Assembly: GCA_036346355.1 (NCBI GenBank)
Contig: CM070571.1
Span: 50,054,293 to 50,118,292, forward strand
Direction of reading: 5' to 3'
Source: Rhipidocladum racemiflorum
Lineage: Eukaryota; Streptophyta; Magnoliopsida; Poales; Poaceae
Length of the DNA stretch: 64,000 nucleotides
Shown here: positions 35,001 to 45,700 of the stretch, in pieces
How positions within the stretch are numbered: position 1 is the first letter of the stretch
How the letters are laid out: each line of letters starts with the position of its first letter
Made by a program: the position numbers and the translations under genes
The notes under the pieces: model-generated
Told to the model about the DNA's origin: nothing
The model's input: the letters and a program-made list of their open reading frames with translations, nothing else
Databases searched by the model: none

Positions 35001-37399
35001 TTGTTAGCATTCTGTGTCATTGTGCATTACTTGTTCTCAGGTCGTGAGAGGTGTTGTGGAGAGTTTGAAAATTATTACTCGCCAAGCAAGTTTAAGAGTG
35101 GCAGAGTATGCTTTCCATTATGCCAAGACCAACGGCCGAGAAAGGGTCTCTGCAATACATAAAGCCAATATCATGAGGAAAACTGACGGACTTTTCCTCA
35201 AGGTTTGATCGCTACCTTTGTTCCTTTGTCTTACTTGATGGTATATGTTCCTTATTTTCATTTTCTCGAGAGCTAATGAATTGTTCTTATTCTATATGTA
35301 ATTTAGTGTTGCCGTGAAGTGGCTGAGAAGTACCCTGAAATCACATACGAGGAAGTCATCATTGACAATTGCTGTATGACGGTGTGTTGATCTGTCACCA
35401 CCGAAATCTTTGCACTATTTGGTGTTCATGATTACACATTCTTGATATTTATGCCCGATATTAGTGCTATTTGCATTCCAATTATGTTTTTCTATTCCGT
35501 GCACATAGTACCAACATCACTAATTATGAATTGCATATGCTTGCAGCTTGTGAAGAACCCTGGTCTGTTTGATGTATTAGTGATGCCAAATCTTTATGGG
35601 GACATTATTAGTGATCTATGTGCTGGTTTGATCGGGGGCTTGGGCCTAACACCCAGGTAGATGTTTTTTTCCTTTTTGTCCATCTATTTGTGTATTGAGA
35701 CATCAACTTACTATTGTTGGTTTCCCCAGCTGCAACATTGGTGAAGGTGGCATTTGTCTGGCAGAGGCTGTTCATGGTTCTGCTCCTGATATCGCTGGCA
35801 AGGTAAACTGGTCTTAAACATAACAGCTTCATATCATGATTCATGATTTCAACAGCTTCATATAATGATTCATGATATTTTTGCATCTGAGGTTTCCCAT
35901 TATGTCTGTTCGGAGTTAATAGCATCTCTTCATGATTCATGATGTTTTACCATGTGAGTTGATGTTTCTCATTATTTGGGGTGGGCATTCGGTTTTTTTG
36001 GTTTTTAAATAATTTGGTTTCTGAAAACTGTATGCCGAATTTCGCTTAGCCAAAATGAAAAATCAAACCAAATTAACCGTTCGCTTCGGTTAATTCAGTT
36101 TTTCGGTTTACTGAGATAGCCACAGCTGCTAGAAACATTTGAACATACAGGCAGCTATGCCTGGCTTCTATCAAAACAAAATTATGATGAGAAACTGTAC
36201 AAAAATGAGAATCCCCAGTTTCCTACAATAGTGCTAATCCAATATTAACATGTAATTATTTAGGATATGCCCACCTATGCGGCCATATCTTCAAATCATC
36301 TTCAGTAGGTTTAAGGATTAAATCAATGTAAACTCTGTTAGAGATTGGTACTGGAAATGTTGGCAGAGGACTGCGGAGCAGGTGGGGTAGAGCGTGGTGG
36401 TAGAGAAAAGCAGGAAGAAGAGGAGCTGGGAGAAGCGAAAGCCGAGGAAGAGCGAGATGAGGCAGCAAAGCGTGTGGAGCAGAACCAGAAGGTCGACGTG
36501 TCAGGGTGCCGCCCGCGCCGCTGTCGGACGCCACCCCATCATCGTCGCCCAAGGTTTGCGCGCCTGAGACCGCCTCCGCCGCCGCCGAGCACCTCCCACC
36601 GCTTCAACGTAATAGATTTGGCCGCTGCCGAGCGCCTCCGCGCCGCCTCCACGTACCAGATCCGGCCGCCACCGAGCGCCTCCTCGCAAGGACCTCATGG
36701 CCGAGGTTGCTGCAGCGATTTCATCATCGCAACGTCCGGATCTGGTTGCCGCCGCTGCCCTCCTTCCGGGTTCCGGCTGAGTCGAATTGATTGTAGTCGT
36801 CGGGTGGTGACAAGGGTGGGGATAGTTTTTGAGGTCACGTTGAGGTAAAGGGGAGAGGTTGGTGGACCGCAAGTACGCATCTTTGCTCTGGAGTTGGTCT
36901 GGACAGACAATGGACACCACTGTATATCAGTTGTTTGGCTTCAGTTAATGGGAGTTAAAAATCGAACCGAAACCCGAAAACCGAAAAAACAAATAATCGG
37001 TTAATTCGGTTCGTATTTCGGTTTTGGTGTATAGATGCCCACCTCTACTCATTATGCTTGTATGAAACCAGTAAGCATTAGTTCGTATATACTTAGCTGG
37101 TTGTGACTTCTTCGTCCCATGTTTTCTAGACCAAATTTTTCACTCTTAAGTTATTAGTATGATTTATTCCTTTGCCCTTAACTGGATGATTTATTGATTG
37201 TTTCCAGAACCTCGCGAACCCAACTGCTCTTCTGCTGAGTTCTGTTATGATGTTGCGCCACTTGCAATTCAATGACAAAGCAGACCGGATCCACAATGCC
37301 ATACTCCAGACTATCTCCGAGGGGAAGTACAGGACTGCTGATCTTGGTGGGAAGGCATCCACATCAGACTTCACCAAAGCTGTTTGCGATCATATCTGA
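26049..37399 (+). CDS. NAD-dependent isocitrate dehydrogenase, catalytic subunit, mitochondrial
   Basis: Oxidises isocitrate to 2-oxoglutarate with NAD+ in the TCA cycle, as part of a catalytic/regulatory hetero-oligomer. Exons 26049-26204, 34636-34956, 35041-35202, 35307-35381, 35547-35656, 35730-35802 and 37208-37399 give 362 aa with all GT-AG sites intact and no stops. The first 30 or so residues are Arg/Ala-rich with RRLL, a mitochondrial transit peptide. The isopropylmalate/isocitrate dehydrogenase fold shows FPGDGIGPEI (37-46), KGPMATPIGKGHRSLN (96-111), LYANVRP (119-125), RENTEGEYSGLEH (146-158), NLYGDIISDLCAG (253-265, metal-binding Asp) and GSAPDIAGK (291-299). It resembles Arabidopsis IDH5/IDH6 rather than the regulatory subunits. 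Introns 1 (8.4 kb) and 6 (1.4 kb) are swollen by transposons; the others are 73-165 bp. Start chosen for the transit peptide and family fit. Confidence 0.95.
27252..31859 (-). mobile_element. Ty3/gypsy solo LTR, 4.6 kb, in IDH intron 1
   Basis: The 4,608-bp unit reads TGTGAGACCCC...GGGTGTTACA on the plus strand, so it starts TGTAACACCC in its own orientation. It has a perfect 5-bp duplication, CTAGG (27247-27251 and 31860-31864). No polyprotein or PBS is present. It has the same architecture as 10329-14815: an AT-rich 5' part, a GC-rich block (30270-30640), a terminal hairpin (27254-27281) and a shared ACTCAGCAAGTC stretch near 27597. It lies antisense to IDH. Confidence 0.88.
32820..32990. 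repeat. Degenerate duplicated GGACAC motif in IDH intron 1
   Basis: Two diverged copies of a unit containing GGAATC(T/C)GACT.GGATTC..GGTGTCC.ATTCGG occur in tandem, about 80 bp apart, flanked by GGACACAGA at both ends. It may be a small decayed element; no target duplication is seen. Confidence 0.5.
33240..33980. mobile_element. Non-autonomous hAT element in IDH intron 1
   Basis: The 741-bp unit begins CAAGGTTATTAAAACG and ends CGTTCTAATAACCATG, giving terminal repeats CA(A/T)GGTTATTA. A perfect 8-bp duplication, ATTGGAGC, flanks it (33232-33239 and 33981-33988). Its centre (33690-33900) is GC-rich, with CGGCGGCG-type words and long overlapping frames on both strands that I do not regard as genes. 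No transposase is present. Confidence 0.85.
35976..37047. mobile_element. Non-autonomous hAT element in IDH intron 6
   Basis: The 1,072-bp unit begins TTGGGGTGGGCATTCGG and ends GATGCCCACCTCTA. It is flanked by a perfect 8-bp duplication, CTCATTAT (35968-35975 and 37048-37055). The subterminal regions are rich in CGGTTAATTCGGTTT in opposite orientations, and the centre (36440-36810) is GC-rich. No transposase frame is seen. It makes up most of intron 6 (35803-37207). Confidence 0.87.
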
Positions 37400-38988
37400 G
37401 CACCAGCTGCAATTCTTTCTCTCTTGATTGTTTTTCTTCTCCCTAAATTTTGTTGCATACCGAGAGGAGCTTTAGCATTAATAGGTTAATTGGCCAGCAC
37501 CTCGCATTTCTTTGGGCGTTAACACGGTTTCAGACCGTCAAATAATTTTGTCACGTTCCTGCTCTTGGAAAAGTTTTTTCAGCACTGCAATCAAATCGAA
37601 GAATGTCTGTAATAATCAACGACAGCATCATATCAGTGCATAGAATTTGTTCATTCGAGTTCCTGAAAAGCTGGAACCACTTGTTCAATGTTCAAATCTT
37701 TTTTTGCTTCTGGTCATACTCTTTTGGTTTACCCCAACTGTACATCTTTCAATCAGATGCGTGAAGGGAGACTTGGCACATTATGCCTCGCGTCACCTGG
37801 TTAAGATGCATACGATATGAAAGAATATTTGCTCACTTTGTTGTAGAAGATAAGCGAGCATATCTTTGGTAAAGGTACTCTGTCTTCATTTTTATGTTCA
37901 CTATGTTGTATCCCGTCCTAAATATTTGCTCCTCGTGCGTTACAAGTTTGCGACTGAGACGAGGTATTTCGCCTCTGATTCAAATGTTTCGAGCCTTCAA
38001 CCAATTACTGCCTGAGGGAGGTTCATATAGCTACACAGACCACAACAAAAACAAATATGCTCAAAAGCTTAGACGACTGGCAAAATCGTGATTGGAAGTC
38101 GGAACTATCTTCCTTTGTTTATGTGAACGCCATGTTAACGTCACGAGAGACTGCGAAGTGTCTACATATAGAACAACCATGTCAAATCGACGAGGCCAAA
38201 ACTCAGCTCATAAACATTGCTATGCATCGACCGAATCAAATCAGATAAAGCGGTGTTTGCAAATTGCAACTTGTGTGTGAATCTCCAAATCAAATCGACG
38301 AAGATACGAGCTAACAAGTCTCAACAAACAGAAACATCATTTCAATTGAAGCACACCATATTTACGTACAAATTATTCAGAAGTTCAGTAGAGTAAAAGC
38401 ACATGCTGGAGATCACAATTTAGCTACCTCCAAATAGCGTGTAGCATGCATGGCATAGCAAAGCAAGTATAAGTTACACAGCAAGCATTCTGTTGCAGCT
38501 TCACATCTTCGCTGCTCATACAAGTGTTATAACAGCACAGATGGAGCCTAACTACTACGCCTTAAGTTCTAGTAGCATATAAGAAATCACAAGTAATGTC
38601 AGGAGTACTTGTCAGAGTCTACTCCTTTCAGGTATGGATGACGGTCTACTTGTCAGAGTCTACTCCTTTCAGGTATGGATGGCGGTCACCGTGGAGACCA
38701 TGGAATCAACACTACATTTGTTGTGGACTTTCGAGCCCCTGCAGATCTAGTAGTACCCCATCTCTGTTAGAAATTGGCCTATGCGTGATCTATTTTCTTT
38801 AATTCTATAACATGCATGATTTAGTACCATATTGTCTAATCAAATAGAGGAATGATAATTTAAAAGGTGAAGCCTTTGCCACCTCTTGATTAATGTGACA
38901 CTTGACATGAGAATGACATAGGGTAAATACTGGTTAAACACACGCGCGCGTATTCTCATATTTCTCTCTAGTCATTCATTTAAACATA
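37400..38988 (+). other. IDH 3' UTR followed by intergenic DNA
   Basis: The first 250 bases after the stop are T-rich with AATAAT-like signals near 37610, fitting a 3' UTR. The rest has short frames without family resemblance. A two-copy 41-bp repeat starting TACTTGTCAGAGTC lies at 38606-38687. Confidence 0.5.
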
Positions 38989-39016
38989 CTAGTAAGTTGC
39001 CCGTGCGTTGCAACGG
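38989..39016 (-). other. Helitron B 3' terminus and hairpin
   Basis: The same CCGTTGCAACGCACGG palindromic segment as in Helitron A is followed by GCAACTTA and CTAG. The two 3' ends differ only at a base or two, which ties the elements to one family. Confidence 0.8.
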
Positions 39017-39239
39017 ATTTTCAAAAAGGGTGATACATATCATCAAAACATAATACCAAGCCTTACGATGAACATTAATTTTCTCTTACATATATCATAT
39101 GAATTACATAAAAGCATGTTGGTTGACATCTTCAAAAATTGTCCAACCAATATTCCTTAAAAAATGATCAATTGAAAGTTAAACAAGAAAGAGTATAATA
39201 GGCATGTGGCATCTAAGACATTTTTTTTTTTACAAGAAT

Positions 39240-39391
39240 ATATCTATATACGTTGACGATTGAGACCTTGGTTTCTTTGCTATGCGCCATGTTCACAGTC
39301 ACCTCCCTCGAGGCATGTTTAACAAAGAGCCGCGCAATGGCCTCCCCCATCCCTTACGCGCCGGTCACAATGGTGATGTTTCACGTCAAAC
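39240..39391 (-). pseudogene. Captured short-chain dehydrogenase (SDR) fragment
   Basis: The minus frame reads ITIVTGA, a stop, then GMGEAIARLFVKHASREVTVN. This matches the SDR N-terminal nucleotide-binding segment (IVTGG..GIGEAIARLFVKHGA) with the Rossmann GxxxGxG partly destroyed by the stop. Only about 50 codons are present. It lies nearest the Helitron 3' end. Confidence 0.65.
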
Positions 39392-40077
39392 CTAGAAACA
39401 CATGGATTAATCATCCAAGAATGACACCAGCACCATTTCACAAAGCAAGCCTAGCAATCAAAAGAATCAGAACCAATAGCAATTACACACACACATAGTA
39501 CTCAAGGATTTAAAACTAATAAAAATTGCACACATCACAATAATACATATTTTGTAAGGTAAATTGTAAGATATACTGCAAACACTTTTTGTAGCCTTTC
39601 ATTAGGGGCCGCAACTTAAGAAGTAGTTCGGCCGTGGTGACAAGCTAGTGGAATATCAAAAGGTGTGCATAAAACATATGATTGTGTGTACCATGAATGA
39701 TGCAAAATTCTTAGATATCATTACTACATTAAAGCCGTCCAGAGGCACTAAGGCTGCCATAAGTGTTCCAAATATAACTTGCAAAATGATTATTCAATCA
39801 AATAAGGTCATTTTTCAGATAAATAGTACTACCCATGTTCAGTAAACTTTTTGCTTTATGTGTTCAAATTCTAGAAAGAAGAGCATCTAAGCTATATTCA
39901 TTTAGGCTAAATAGAATAAAGAATTGTACATGTTCTCGTGGGCAAAATTTATCTCGAACAGTGATTCAAACATTGGATGATTTTGTTTCTAGGACTTGAC
40001 TACAGATCACCATATGTGATGGTGCTGAAATATTAGAAATAAGCGATGTAGTTTGGTAGGCTTTTTGAAACAACTCA

Positions 40078-40750
40078 CCACGTCTGAAGGATCAGAGAAC
40101 TCATTTAGAAGTGGATCAAATATATCATTCAGGTAGGCCAAGAACTGTTTCACAAAAATATGAAATGAAAATCAAACATAATATTATCAAAAATTTCGTA
40201 ATCAATTTGACTTGCAATTCTCACGCCCATTTCATTGTTTAAGAATTTAAATTGGGCAATCCAATAGTTTAAAAGTAAAGAAATTATGCAAGCATTAACA
40301 TGTTGAAATATATTGCTATGTGGCCCAAACAAGTGTGCATAGTTTTCAAGTACCTCAGCACGATATCGAGCCAGCAGAGTGGAAAACCAATGCAATGCCA
40401 CAATCCGAGTGGCCTCATGTTCACTATTCAATTCTCTGAAATGGAAAGGGAGAAAAAAGGCCAATGCCATATCACAAATCCCACGTAAACAGGGATCTCA
40501 AGTTACAAGTGATTTTACACATTTCTGACTGCATGGTACCTACTACCTATTAAGCCATGGCAATGTAAAGAAAAAGATATAATCTAAAAGGAACTACATT
40601 AGTATGTAACTAAACGGTTAAACTAAATTTTCTAGACAAAAATTGGGATAGAGAACCTCTTTGCAATCAAGAGAATCGCTTCAATGTCAAAGCCTTCAGT
40701 TGGATCAGTTTTTATATAACGAAGTTCCTCATTAGTTTCACATGCAACCT
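40078..40750 (-). pseudogene. Captured VAC14 fragment, three exons
   Basis: Minus-strand exon pieces read ACETNEELRYIKTDPTEGFD (about 40750-40657), ELNSEHEATRIVALHWFSTL plus LARYRAEV (about 40442-40350) and FLAYLNDIFDPLLNEFSDPS (about 40150-40078). This is the HEAT-repeat middle of VAC14, the scaffold of the PIKfyve/Fab1 complex that makes PI(3,5)P2 on endosomes and vacuoles. The order and intron breaks fit the parent gene, but both termini are missing. The Helitron captured genomic DNA with introns. Confidence 0.85.
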
Positions 40751-40929
40751 AGCGAACAACCAAGTAAATTATTCTTATCTCTTTGGCGACCTTTGCCCGA
40801 GCTTTGCAATTCTAGCATGCATGTGAACATTTCTGAAAAAATGACATTGTGTTACTAACTACGGAAATAAACTCTGGTAGGTGCAAACCATAGAGAAATA
40901 AAAGTGCCCCTTAACCTTCTGGCAAAGAA

Positions 40930-42889
40930 GTAGATGATGTGGATGTCAACACAGCAACCTGGCTCTTCAGAATTTTAGAGATCTGTCTGACGTACTCGCT
41001 ACCAGCTTGCATGTAAAGGTTTCTAAAGGATGATTTTGCCCAAAGCTTTTGTCTTTGAGGTACAACACGTATCTTCTTTACTGTTAGCAAACATTAAGAA
41101 TGTGAGTATAAACCATTAAAAATTTGAAACCGTGCCTAACTAATCTATACACTTGCAGTTCTACCATGTGTTTAGTGTTAACTTTTCTTTTCTAAAAAAG
41201 AATTTAACAATATTTTTCATTCTGTGAAGGAAACAGTGAAGGCGTAATTTAGATAAAGGATGTTCCATACTGATGTCCTTGCTGATGCATACCTTCGATC
41301 TCAATCTGTTTAATAAGTTTCCTTCCTTTTATGGTACAACTTCCATCCTTATCATAGGCATGTTTTCCATCATCTTCATTCTTATACCTTGGATGAAGCA
41401 AAAATTTATGTATTCTATTCATCGGAAAGAACTCATAAGTTGTGTGCTCAAAGGCAAATTGTGGTCAACTGGTCAAGTAACACGATGCATAAACTGTTGC
41501 ATACCCAAAGGTGCTGCACTCATCACGAAGGAATTCTAGAGCCTCCATGCAGTTTCTAGCCCATGCATTCAGACAAAGCCGGAAGCATGCATCGTATGCA
41601 ACAAAAGATTGCCATGCATTTTGGATACTGACGAGTAAAAGAGCGACCCGTAAGAACAGGAGTAGACAAGAACATCTATAGATGGGTAATCACACAGGTA
41701 AATCAAAATGCACTTAGTCGTGAAACTTGGTATCTGAGCTAATAAATTGTTCTCGACGTATGGCACCTGTACACCATCTTCCTGAACATTTGGTCTGAAT
41801 TGCATTTTTTAACCGTGAAAGAAAAGAGCAGACAATTGCTTGCATTATTACTCCAAAGCATAAATGTTATAACACTTGAATTTACGATATCCAGCTGTAC
41901 CTCGTAGGAAGCTCATGAACATCTTGAATCAATATATCTGCCACTGATGATACCCCGGTCCTCTCCAAACCTCCTTTCTTTCCAGCTGTTTGCACAAAAA
42001 AAGGTAATGGTCATAATCACTTCTTCCAGGCAAAGGGGGGGGGGGGAATCAAAATGTGCTTCAATTTCAAAATTATCCATTGCTCTCACCGACTGTGTCA
42101 AAATTGGCCTCCTTCCCATCTCCTGCGAATGGATGGGCACTGGGTGTTCCCAAAGCTTGAAACTTCTGCTCACCAAAATAATGTTCCTGGATCAAAAAGA
42201 AAGTCGCTTCTTACATTGGCTACCTTCGAATTCCGAACATAGATAAGCACTGGCATAGTATATCAACAGAGTTGAATAATCGCGGATGCTCATAGTGTAA
42301 ACTGGAAGGATTATCTCGAACTGGAGAAGCATCCTTACATGAGAGCTGGAGTCCACCGGATCTTCTCCACCGGAGCATTTCCCGGCGAACGTGCTCGCCG
42401 CCAACACCTCCATCCGCAGATTCTCCTTGGACTGCCCAGGGCCAGCCCGCCACGCCTCCGGCTCAACTGCGATGTGACTTCGTCGTCAGTCCCCGCTGTA
42501 CAGGTTCGCCCTCCGGAACAGGCTGGAGTCGCTGGAGCACACCCTGTCCTCCTCGATCGTGTCGGAGAAGTTGCTGTAGCAGCAGTCCTCGGGCACCCCC
42601 CACGACGCGATGCTCTCCTCCTCGTCACCCTCGGAGTCCACGGTGGCCAGGAGCACGGAGTGGCGACCGAGGAGGCCCGAGTGGCGCGTGCCGGTCCGCA
42701 CCGGGGGCAGGCTCTCGGGGGACAAGATGCCATCGCCGCCCTGTGCAGTGCGGGGCTCCTCGGCACCGCGATCTGCCCCGCCGGCGGTCGCTCCGCCAGC
42801 GACGACCTAGTCGCGGTGGCAGGGGAAGGAGTGTTCGTGCCCTGTTTGATCAAGCTGATCGCCGACTCGTCGAGGCCCTCCGTGAACAT
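40930..42889 (-). pseudogene. Captured fragment of MFTEGLD-type plant gene (At5g65440/At4g24610-like)
   Basis: The minus strand starts MFTEGLDESAISLIKQG (ATG at 42889), shifts frame, continues LSPESLPPVRTGTRHSG and SLFRRANLYSGD, hits a stop, then KENLRMEVLAAS to a donor at 42338. Later pieces: SSVADILIQDVHELPTR (near 41930), FRLCLNAWARNCMEALEFL plus RDEC (near 41540-41580), and SSFRNLYMQAGSEYVRQISK (near 40990-41040). I recall this order from a large plant-specific protein of unknown function in Arabidopsis; that link is from memory. The frameshift, stop and missing 3' half make it non-functional. It begins just inside the Helitron 5' end. Confidence 0.65.
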
Positions 42890-43019
42890 CATCGTCGCAC
42901 GCGGCGGAAGAGGAGCGGAGATTTGGAACTCTCTGGCTGCCTTGGGCCGTACTGTTCTGGCCCAAGAATGGCCTGGCAGACTCACCATCACCACCAACTT
43001 ATTCTTATAATAGTTAAGA

Positions 43020-43574
43020 TATTTCAATTCAGTGTAAGTGTCATAAACGGTGTCAGTTACTAGTGAGTAAATTGACATTATGCTGTCAGTTACTAGTAAC
43101 TGCTGTATTCAACTGATATAATGCTGTCAGTTACTGGTGCGCGTATATTTAAATACCTGGAGACGTCGAGGCCAGACACGCTGAATTTCTCCTACATTCT
43201 TCCTGCTCCTCTCTGAACTCTGTACTGGTGTGTTGAGTGGTTGAACCTCGCCGGCCTTCCTCTTCGGTGTGCACCTTGAAGGAAGGTGAGCGGTATCTCC
43301 GAGTCATTGCCGCAGAGTTCACCTACACGGGGCGGCAATAACAGTGCTTCAGCACGACTGCTCTGCTTCTGCCATCTAAACTGCACTGCTTTCAATTCTT
43401 CAGCAAGCCCAACTGTAAGTCGTTTTTAATCGTTCGACTCAATCATATTCTATTTCTTGAGTGTATATATATGTTTGGAAGTACAAATTGTAGCCTACTG
43501 TTAAATTTACTGTGTGTATCACTATTTATCTGTGATATTTGTGGAATTAAAATATTGCACATATTTCTAACAAT
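43020..43574. other. Intergenic DNA between Helitron B and protease pseudogene
   Basis: GCTGTCAGTTACTAGTAACTG and nearby variants of GTCAGTTACT recur four times at 43044-43138. The rest holds no recognisable gene. The homology to the protease ends at about 43575. Confidence 0.5.
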
Positions 43575-45304
43575 CTCTCCCCAGTTTTCACCCAAGGAGT
43601 TCTTGATGATCCAGTAGGGCTTCTCCTTCAGGCAGATGGGAGCAAAACCAGCCGACCCGTAGCCAACAAGAACACCGTGATCAAGGTGCCTGCCGCAGAT
43701 GTATGGGCATGACACACCACCGATGTATGTCTGCATGTAAGCAGCATTGATACCAACTGCATGGAAGAGAAAACATGCACTAGCAATTTTATTATCCATT
43801 ATTGATTGTTCCATGTATTTAGAAACACTGGTCAGGCCTATAAACGCGGAAGGCAGTTTTACTTACTTGCCAGTGGCCCATGCTTGACAAGATTAGCTGC
43901 AATTTGATCTTCATCAATAGAAATAACACTGAAGTTTTGAACTAGAGCAACAATCTTGGACTTGTCAAATTTGCAGGTACCATCCCTCCCAGTGTAAGGG
44001 TAATCCTTCTCACTCTCAAGGCCGCCAGATTTCCAAAGATAGCTGAAGGCTGTAGTCATCAACCCACCATTGCATCAGAATCAGGTTCTGATGGATTACA
44101 CTGCAAAATTTATAACAAGAATGTAGCACAATAAGTTGAGGCACTCATTGAGCTATCCAGCAACAACACAGATCCTATTGACAGCTAGGTAATAGAACTA
44201 GGAAATGGTAGAAAAATTATACAACCAAAGAGACTCAGCTTAGCTTCACATGTGTACAATGGTGAGTAGCACTATCAAAACCAACTGTCACTTGTGAGAG
44301 AGATTTACTGGTGCCACTTGGATATATCACTGTACTGGAACGACTATTGGTTATCTTTGAAATATGTAAGGCAAAATTATTTTTACCGGATGAATGCTTC
44401 TTACATTTGCTAATGTAGAAATTAGTTTAATGAAAAGGCAAAAACAACACATCTAGCTTGCTAGTTTTCTACGACATAGTTTCATGACTTTGTGTACCAA
44501 TGATTCCGTAACCTCAGTTCAGAGTTTAGATGAATTAGAAAAAATCAGAAATCCAAATTGATTTTCTGGATGCATGGAGGAGGGTATTCCTGCCACAGCG
44601 ATTGCTGTTCTTTTGAAGAACAATTTATTCATCCTACAAGCAGAAACGAAACAAGATTGTAGCTGCATACTCTGGAAGGAAGACAGCAAACTTGGTTACT
44701 TCAAAGTGAATGGGAATTTTCATTCTTAAGCTGCCCTGAGCAATAGTACAGTAGTGATTAAGGAAGATATGCTAAGCATCGATATTAGAAAAACTGGTCA
44801 CCAACAAATTATGCATACAATGATTTCATTGCAACATAGCAGTCAAAGCACCGAGATTGGGTTGCTCACTTGCTCCACATGACACCATCGCAGCAACATA
44901 GTTTCCAAAAAAGATCAGACCAGAATGTACCCATTCAGCATCAATGATGCTGGGAACACCAAGATGGGACTCATCTCTGGCGTCCTTGCCCCAGGGAAAA
45001 GACTCACCAAGCCAGCTAATCAAAAATAATACAGATACAAGCCCACGACCCACATTTTCCTTATTTTTAATTTCAATGCTCTGTTCGCTTGAGATTTGAG
45101 AAATTCATTTTTCATCTCCCCGGTATTAGCTTCACTGGTGGTTTTCCCTTGCAACTCAAGCAACTTGCTGGATATACATGAAATTGTCAGTTTACTGGAC
45201 CTTGATTTCCAGGTGAGTATGACGTATATCCACTCGACCTAACATTTCTTGTCTTCCACTTTGTTTAACCTACCGACTCCACCACCACCAACTGGTTCTC
45301 TAAG

Positions 45305-45700
45305 CTATCCTTGATTACTAACCATCAACTGGTTCTCTAAGGGTGTGTTTGGTTACCTGCACCATCCTAGCTTGTTTCGTATCAGTCATCCAGGCTAGTC
45401 TTGGCCTGACTGAGTGGATGCAAGTTAAGTTGTTTGGTTGCTTGTTTGTGCATCTCACGGAACTGTATTAGAGAGAAGTCCAATTTCTAGGTTTTCTCCA
45501 TCCTGTATGAGTGGGTGCAATTGCATCCACCTGGCCAAGATGAATAGGAAACCAAACATGTGTCTAACAGATACAGTTGCATCCACTCATGCGATTCAGA
45601 CACCATGCAGGCAACCAAACACACCCTAAGTTATCCTTGATTACTAACCATCAACTGGTTCTCTAAGTTATCCTTGCTTTGGTTTGAGAACTTGGTGACG
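45305..45700. repeat. Direct repeats flanking the Tourist MITE
   Basis: TATCCTTGATTACTAACC followed by ATCAACTGGTTCTCTAAG occurs left (from about 45306) and right (from about 45632) of the MITE. Another partial copy begins near 45288, and a longer decayed repeat around GAGAACTTGGTGACGCC occurs at about 45686 and 45762. The repeats probably predate the MITE and are part of the decay of the protease gene. Confidence 0.6.
45341..45626. mobile_element. Tourist-like MITE (PIF/Harbinger type)
   Basis: The 286-bp unit has terminal inverted repeats GGGTGTGTTTGGTT...AACCAAACACACCC and a 3-bp TAA duplication (45338-45340 and 45627-45629). TWA targets with such termini define Tourist/Harbinger MITEs. 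It has no coding capacity. It lies inside the degraded protease gene. Confidence 0.85.

Larger units (their letters stand above)
38989..43019 (-). mobile_element. Helitron B, non-autonomous, carrying three gene fragments
   Basis: On the minus strand it starts TCTTAACTATTATAAG (43019) and ends with the hairpin CCGTTGCAACGCACGG, then GCAACTTA and CTAG (38989). Host A (38988) and T (43020) flank it on the plus strand. The ends are nearly those of Helitron A. In 5'-3' order it carries an MFTEGLD-type plant gene (42889-40930), part of VAC14 (40750-40078) and part of a short-chain dehydrogenase (39391-39240), all in the Helitron's orientation. No Rep/helicase is present, so it is non-autonomous. 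Confidence 0.87.

Noticed and set aside
36256..36920. Frames up to 167 codons in IDH intron 6
   Set aside because: They lie in the GC-rich core of a hAT element, are open on both strands, and would break the IDH gene model.
42040..42055. Poly-G run, and a similar one near 24260
   Set aside because: Simple homopolymers; possibly variable or error-prone, but not features by themselves.
42339..43010. 223-codon plus-strand frame
   Set aside because: It is the antisense shadow of the MFTEGLD-type fragment in Helitron B.
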